A stretch of 8,515 bases of DNA, from the NCBI GenBank assembly GCA_021772295.1, contig JAJFMG010000085.1:1-8515 (forward strand). Reading direction: 5' to 3'. Position 1 is the stretch's first letter; the number at the start of each line of letters is the position of its first letter. The notes beneath the pieces were generated by a model. That model saw only the letters and a list, made by a program, of their open reading frames with translations. It searched no databases and had not been told where the DNA came from. The DNA comes from Chlamydiota bacterium. GTDB taxonomy: Bacteria; Chlamydiota; Chlamydiia; Chlamydiales; Simkaniaceae. Shown one piece after another: positions 4,726 through 8,515 of this stretch. Position numbers and translations under genes: made by a program.

Positions 4726-6486
4726 TTACGAAAATAATGAAAGCGCAGCTTTCAATTTGGGAGAACCTAATTCCTTTTGCAATTTTCTTTGCAGTTTCAA
4801 ACTTGCTCCCTTTTCTACAAAGACTTCCACAATAGTAGAGATAGGGTTTTCATAAAAGGAAAGAAGTACTTGCTCTATGGAGCCTGATGGCTCCATTTTT
4901 TGATAGGAAATGTCAAACATTTTTGCTGCATGTTCCAAATGAATCGTGTGAGATGTGAAAAAATAATTATCTACCAACTCTTCTTGCAAATGGCTATTTT
5001 GCCCAATCGGCAAAAAGGAAAATATGCCTGAGCCTCCATTATTAATCACAATGGTGAGCATGGGTTGATTGGTTCCTTTTAGCATTGCAAAGGAATTCAT
5101 ATCATGTAGGGCTGTCATATCACCCAATATACTAACTACGGGTTTTTCAAGACCTTCTGCTATCCCAAGCGATGTGGCTATATTTCCATCAATGCCAGAT
5201 AGACCTCTGTTTGCAAAAATATCAATATTTGAGCCTTTTGCAAATAGCAGGGCGTCCGCGTCGCGAATCGGTCGACTATTTCCAATAAAATATACACAAG
5301 AATCAGAGAGTGTTTTAGAAAGGCTATAAAAAAGAGAGCTTTCTGAAAGGTTCTCTTGTTTCTTAAAAAAAACCTCTAATTGGCAGCTGACTTTTGTACC
5401 TTGGTCAATCCAATTATTTAGCCATGATCTAGATTCTCGTTGAGGAAGTTTTGGATGGAGCTTTTCAATAAAAATATTTGGAGTACATTCAATTTTATGG
5501 GTAACTTTGTGTGTTGGATCAACTCGCTTTGAATTATTAGATAAATGAGTATATAGCTTTAGGTCACTTGTTTCTATAGATTGCAATAAGCTTTTGGAAA
5601 CAAAATTTCCACCAATATGAAGAGCTGCTTCAAAATAAAGCTCTTTGCAAAGAGCTTTATTAGAAAAAATCAAATCATAGCTTGTGATAATATTTTTATG
5701 ATTAATATGTCTGATTTTTGAGCAAACATCTGCAAAGATAGGCCAATTTAATTTTTCAGAGAGTTTGATTACCTCGTTTGAAGTTAAATTTGATGTGCCA
5801 GAGCCAATAATAATTATCCCTTTTTCGATGCGTATCATTTCTTCTACCATCTCTGAAATTTGAGATTCATCGATGTACTCTTCAGGTTTAATATAAGTGA
5901 TTTTTGGAATCGCAGCGTGTTTATCACTACTTTTTTTGCTTTTTTCATAAAGAGGGGCATCGAAGGGGCAATTGATTTGAATGGGGCCACTTGGAGATTT
6001 ACATGCAGTATAGACAGCATTGGCTACTATAGAATCCACTGCGTTCTGATCATTTTTAGAACTAGGTACATGTAACTCAATACACTCTTTTGCAAAATTG
6101 CCAAACAGATTGATTTGATTTGTTGTCTGACTTGCGCCGCAATTTTGCAGATGAAAAGGTCTATCTGCTGATAAAATAATGAGGGGAACAGAGGCTTCTT
6201 TTGCCTCCATTACGGCCGGCATTAGGTTGCCAACAGCGGTGCCAGATGTGACAATAATACAAACAGGAGTTTGAGTTGCTTTTGCATACCCTAAAGCATG
6301 AAATCCGAGACCTCGTTCATCAAAATGGACATGTGTTTTAGCAAGCGGATGTTGCGCTACTGCTTGAACAAGGGGGGATGATCTATAACCTGGGGCTATG
6401 CAGAAATAGCGCACATTTTGGTGCACTAGTTCATTAATGACTCGTTTGGCATGGCAGATATTGCTTGTTTGGAATTCGGTATGCAT
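4726..6486 (-). CDS. menD: SEPHCHC synthase MenD
   Basis: Thiamine-diphosphate enzyme (586 residues from this start) that decarboxylates 2-oxoglutarate and adds the unit to isochorismate. Visible: C-I-A-P-G-Y34-R35-S-S-P-L, catalytic E57 (D-E-R-G-L-G-F), S-A-D-R109-P, C-G-A-S119-Q120, N-S-R-P-I-R408-D, N-R427-G-L-S-G-I-D-G, and the ThDP/Mg motif G455-D-M ... N482-N-G-G-S. N-terminal positions run two above E. coli MenD, which supports the ATG start; a GTG at 6498 would add four residues. GGAG lies six bases before the ATG. Oddity: the Ser of the G-S-R motif (E. coli Ser32) is Tyr34, encoded TAT. The protein is about 30 residues longer than E. coli MenD, mainly at a basic C-terminus. The gene starts 61 bases inside menF and contains a 28-bp perfect palindrome (5634-5661). 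Confidence 0.97.
   Translation of the reverse strand: MHTEFQTSNICHAKRVINELVHQNVRYFCIAPGYRSSPLVQAVAQHPLAKTHVHFDERGLGFHALGYAKATQTPVCIIVTSGTAVGNLMPAVMEAKEASVPLIILSADRPFHLQNCGASQTTNQINLFGNFAKECIELHVPSSKNDQNAVDSIVANAVYTACKSPSGPIQINCPFDAPLYEKSKKSSDKHAAIPKITYIKPEEYIDESQISEMVEEMIRIEKGIIIIGSGTSNLTSNEVIKLSEKLNWPIFADVCSKIRHINHKNIITSYDLIFSNKALCKELYFEAALHIGGNFVSKSLLQSIETSDLKLYTHLSNNSKRVDPTHKVTHKIECTPNIFIEKLHPKLPQRESRSWLNNWIDQGTKVSCQLEVFFKKQENLSESSLFYSLSKTLSDSCVYFIGNSRPIRDADALLFAKGSNIDIFANRGLSGIDGNIATSLGIAEGLEKPVVSILGDMTALHDMNSFAMLKGTNQPMLTIVINNGGSGIFSFLPIGQNSHLQEELVDNYFFTSHTIHLEHAAKMFDISYQKMEPSGSIEQVLLSFYENPISTIVEVFVEKGASLKLQRKLQKELGSPKLKAALSLFS
4877..4901 (+). terminator. Terminator-like hairpin on the plus strand, antisense to menD
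   Basis: Plus-strand arms ATGGAGCC (4877-4884) and GGCTCCAT (4889-4896) pair perfectly around TGAT and run straight into a T-run through 4901. Five of eight pairs are GC, and the layout is that of an intrinsic terminator for rightward (antisense) transcription. On the minus strand the hairpin lacks a following T-run, so it should not stop the operon. It overlaps menD codons for M-E-P-S-G-S. It may be chance. Confidence 0.35.
5634..5661. repeat. 28-bp perfect palindrome inside menD
   Basis: The half AATAAAGCTCTTTG (5634-5647) is followed directly by its exact reverse complement (5648-5661), with no spacer. It encodes N-K-A-L-C-K-E-L-Y of MenD, in the less conserved middle domain, with no sign of an inserted peptide. 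Two shorter hairpin-type repeats precede it: 5595-5611 (TGGAAA/TTTCCA) and 5618-5632 (TGAAG/CTTCA). No T-run follows on either strand, so it is not an intrinsic terminator. Confidence 0.9.
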
Positions 6487-7772
6487 GTTTCGCTCCACAG
6501 ATGAAATTGTCTCATTTTATTTTCCGTTTCTATCCACTCCCTTTCAGGAGTAGAGCCTTCAACAATACCACAACCGGCAAACAATCTTAAATGGTTTTTT
6601 TCGATAAGAGCAGATCGAATACCCACATAAAAACTTGCTTTTTCAGGTGTTAAGATGCCAATTGGCGCTGCATAAAACCCTCTGTTAACAATCTCAATCT
6701 CTTCGATGAATTTTTTTGCAAGGTTTGTAGGAGCACCACACATAGCTGGTGTTGGATGAATTAGGTCTAAAATACTTTGGTTGGATGTGGTTTTTTTGAG
6801 GGTGCCATAAGCTTCGAAGAAAAGATGTTGTACATGGCTTGTTTGCAGAATGCTATTTGCATTTTGCAAAGTAGAAGCTTTGCAAAGGTGTTTGATTTTA
6901 GAAAGAATATCTTGTTTTACAAAATCAAACTCATGCAATTCCTTATGGTCATTTTGGAGCTTTTTTTGCAAGTGCTTGTCATCACTGGGATTTTTTCCTC
7001 TGGGGATTGTTCCTGCTAATGCAACAGTTCGCAGTAAATCCTTCTTCCTTTGAAAAAGAAGCTCAGGAGTTGCGCCTATAAAAGTAGAATCTTCAGAAAA
7101 TTTCAGAGCAAATAAGGTGGAGTTGGAGGCTGTATTCGAGAGTTTTTCTAGGATTGAAAAAGGGCAGATATCTTCTTCAAACTCATAATGCAATTCTCTT
7201 GCTAAAACAACTTTTTCAAGTGGTGTTGTTTTAATTGTATCAAGCGCGTGATACACCATTTCAGACCATTTGGAAAGACGGGGAGTTTCGATTCTTTTTG
7301 TTGGATCGAATAGTTTACGAGGTTTTTCAAGCAATTCGAAATTTGCCAGGATGCGCTCTATTTCTAACTTGGTATCAGAAGAGATAAGATTAAGAGAAAT
7401 AATGGTTTCTTTTTCTTTTTGCAAAATCTCAATTTGAGGCAGAAAAAAACAGGATTTGGGAAAGTGTTTGCTTTTCTTTTGATCAAAAGAAAAAGCTCCA
7501 AAGAATATTGGGGGCAGACGCGCATCATGCGTTTCAATGGAAGGCAAGCTTTCAAGATAGAAATGAGCCCCTATAAAGACATAGGCTTCATTACTATTGT
7601 TTTCTTTCCAAAAACCAAGCGGCGCAAGATTTTGCGCTCGTAGCAGCGAAAATAGATTTGTATTTGGGAGAGATAATGAGATTCTCTTTATCTCTAAATG
7701 TGTGTCAGTATTAACTATATGAATAGATGCATTTGGAAGTGCATCTAACGCTCTTTGAAATAGATCTTTCAT
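6426..7772 (-). CDS. menF: Isochorismate synthase MenF
   Basis: Chorismate-utilising enzyme of 448 residues that isomerises chorismate to isochorismate, the committed step. The conserved C-terminal half is clear: E186-K187-V-V-L-A-R-E-L with K187 as the catalytic lysine, F231-I-G-A-T-P-E-L-L-F, A251-L-A-G-T-I-P-R-G, H339-P-T-P-A-M-C-G-A-P-T, N363-R-G-F-Y-A-A-P-I-G, and F398-A-G-C-G-I-V-E-G-S-T-P-E-R-E-W-I-E-T-E-N-K419. The N-terminal 150 residues are divergent, as usual. Siderophore or salicylate isochorismate synthases share the fold, but the operon fixes the role. The start (ATG 7772) is 13 bases after ubiE and has no good Shine-Dalgarno sequence. The last 19 residues from C430 lie beyond the usual end and overlap the menD start. 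Two long palindromes lie in the N-terminal coding part. Confidence 0.95.
   Translation of the reverse strand: MKDLFQRALDALPNASIHIVNTDTHLEIKRISLSLPNTNLFSLLRAQNLAPLGFWKENNSNEAYVFIGAHFYLESLPSIETHDARLPPIFFGAFSFDQKKSKHFPKSCFFLPQIEILQKEKETIISLNLISSDTKLEIERILANFELLEKPRKLFDPTKRIETPRLSKWSEMVYHALDTIKTTPLEKVVLARELHYEFEEDICPFSILEKLSNTASNSTLFALKFSEDSTFIGATPELLFQRKKDLLRTVALAGTIPRGKNPSDDKHLQKKLQNDHKELHEFDFVKQDILSKIKHLCKASTLQNANSILQTSHVQHLFFEAYGTLKKTTSNQSILDLIHPTPAMCGAPTNLAKKFIEEIEIVNRGFYAAPIGILTPEKASFYVGIRSALIEKNHLRLFAGCGIVEGSTPEREWIETENKMRQFHLWSETCIPNSKQAISAMPNESLMN
6493..6496 (-). promoter_or_regulatory. Shine-Dalgarno GGAG that decides the menD start
   Basis: GGAG on the minus strand sits six bases before the ATG at 6486, inside the end of menF. 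It favours ATG 6486 over the in-frame GTG at 6498, whose own upstream bases show no purine-rich site. The site lets ribosomes load on menD independently of menF termination. Confidence 0.6.
7472..7493. repeat. 22-bp perfect palindrome inside menF
   Basis: The half TTTTCTTTTGA (7472-7482) is followed directly by its reverse complement (7483-7493), centred on GATC. Allowing one extra A, pairing extends to the flanking GC on both sides. It encodes menF residues 94-100 (F-S-F-D-Q-K-K). The composition is simple (T-rich then A-rich), which makes chance less unlikely than the length suggests. Confidence 0.85.
7669..7695. repeat. 27-bp near-perfect palindrome inside menF
   Basis: AGAGATAA-T-GAGA (7669-7681) mirrors TCTC-T-TTATCTCT (7683-7695) around a central T at 7682. 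Twelve of thirteen pairs match; the only mismatch is T/T (7677 with 7687). It covers menF residues of about 28-35. Confidence 0.8.
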
Positions 7773-7785
7773 TCACATGTTGCAA

Positions 7786-8505
7786 TTATTTTGTCGCAAC
7801 GTAAAGAGTAACAATTCCAAAGGTTAATGGATAGGCTTTCACATCAGAAAACCCAGCTTTTTTAATTTCTTTGCATAGGTTATCACCATAGGGAAAGGTC
7901 TCTATGGTTTTATTAAGATATGTGTAGGCTGATGTGTTTTTAGAAATAAGCCCCCCTATTCTAGGCAAGATCTTTCGAAGGTAAAAAAGGTGAAGGCTTT
8001 TTAGCCATTCGGACTTAGGTAGTGAAAACTCCAATATGAGAAATTTGCCCTGCTCAGAAAGAACTCGATGTGTTTCCGCTAGACACAGATTCATATTCTC
8101 AATATTTCGAATACCAAATGACATGGTAGCGCAATCAATGCTTCTATCTTTCAATGCAATATCAGTAGCTGATCCCTTCATTAAAGATACTTGGTGAGCA
8201 TATTTTTTTCTCATGAGTTTTCGATTACCAATCCGTAGCATCTCTGTGGATAAATCGATGCCAAGAGCAGCTTTGACCCTTTTACATCTTTTCATAATAG
8301 AAAAAATTTGATCGCCAGTACCAGTTGCTAAATCAAGAAGGTCTAAACAGTTTTTTTTAGGAATATGACGAGAAACTCTCCATCTCCAATAATAATCGAG
8401 TCCTAGGGATAGAATGTGGTTATTAATATCATAGGTGTTGGAAATATGGTCAAAAATCTTCCAACTATCTTTTTTTGAATGCTTTAATATAGCAGCTTTT
8501 GTCAT
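7786..8505 (-). CDS. ubiE: Demethylmenaquinone methyltransferase UbiE/MenG
   Basis: SAM-dependent class I methyltransferase of 239 residues that carries out the last step, C-methylation of demethylmenaquinone. The UbiE N-terminal signature is recognisable as Y25-D-I-N-N-H-I-L-S-L-G-L-D-Y-Y-W40, the SAM-binding motif I as L57-D-L-A-T-G-T-G-D65, the acidic residue after strand 2 as G82-I-D-L, the segment M128-S-F-G-I-R-N, and the second signature R147-V-L-S-E-Q-G-K-F-L-I-L-E-F-S161. The C-terminus L-T-F-G-I-V-T-L is typical. In ubiquinone makers the same protein also methylates a ubiquinone precursor; the men context points to menaquinone here. ATG at 8505 is the first codon that fits; only 10 bases upstream are visible, with no Shine-Dalgarno sequence in them. 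It is the first men gene in view and the promoter is outside the window. Confidence 0.96.
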   Translation of the reverse strand: MTKAAILKHSKKDSWKIFDHISNTYDINNHILSLGLDYYWRWRVSRHIPKKNCLDLLDLATGTGDQIFSIMKRCKRVKAALGIDLSTEMLRIGNRKLMRKKYAHQVSLMKGSATDIALKDRSIDCATMSFGIRNIENMNLCLAETHRVLSEQGKFLILEFSLPKSEWLKSLHLFYLRKILPRIGGLISKNTSAYTYLNKTIETFPYGDNLCKEIKKAGFSDVKAYPLTFGIVTLYVATK

Positions 8506-8515
8506 ACAAAAGGTC

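Noticed and set aside
1..8515. CRISPR arrays, tRNA/rRNA genes, insertion sequences, toxin-antitoxin or phage genes
   Set aside because: Nothing on either strand resembles them; almost all of the window is taken by the eight recognised genes.

Overview
The window is the menaquinone (vitamin K2) locus of an AT-rich bacterium. Seven genes on the minus strand (transcribed from right to left) encode nearly the whole chorismate/o-succinylbenzoate route: ubiE/menG, menF, menD, menB, menA, menC, menE. A plus-strand hotdog thioesterase gene ends 8 bases from the end of menE and is a good candidate for the DHNA-CoA hydrolase step. The only classical enzyme not seen is MenH (SHCHC synthase), which in E. 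coli lies between menD and menB. Type I MenB residues, a UbiE-type methyltransferase and the absence of mobile or phage genes point to an ordinary chromosomal respiratory-quinone operon. The host cannot be fixed from sequence alone; a low-GC Gram-negative, possibly of the environmental chlamydia type, is only a guess.

Layout: 1-294 is AT-rich with no convincing gene and two small AT-rich palindromes. 295-699 is the thioesterase (+). 708-8505 is the men operon (-), whose promoter must lie beyond the right edge. Spacing is very tight: 13 bases between ubiE and menF, 19 between menD and menB, 4-base stop/start overlaps at menB/menA (ATGA) and menA/menC (TTGA), and unusually long overlaps at menF/menD (61 bases from the preferred ATG) and menC/menE (82 bases).

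How the genes work together: MenF turns chorismate into isochorismate; MenD adds a 2-oxoglutarate-derived unit to give SEPHCHC; an unseen MenH or equivalent gives SHCHC; MenC dehydrates it to o-succinylbenzoate; MenE makes OSB-CoA; MenB closes the ring to DHNA-CoA; the thioesterase plausibly releases DHNA; MenA prenylates it at the membrane; UbiE/MenG methylates demethylmenaquinone.

The most unusual signals do not lie in gene content. First, several long perfect or nearly perfect inverted repeats are buried inside coding sequence (28-bp palindrome in menD; 13-bp arms in menE; 22-bp palindrome and a 27-bp near-palindrome in menF; 11-bp arms in menA), more than base composition should give. Second, both long gene overlaps have the same phase as the 4-base overlaps and carry TGG or TGC exactly where an ATGA overlap would have its TGA stop, suggesting two independent stop losses. 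I found no CRISPR, tRNA, rRNA, insertion sequence or new multi-gene system.
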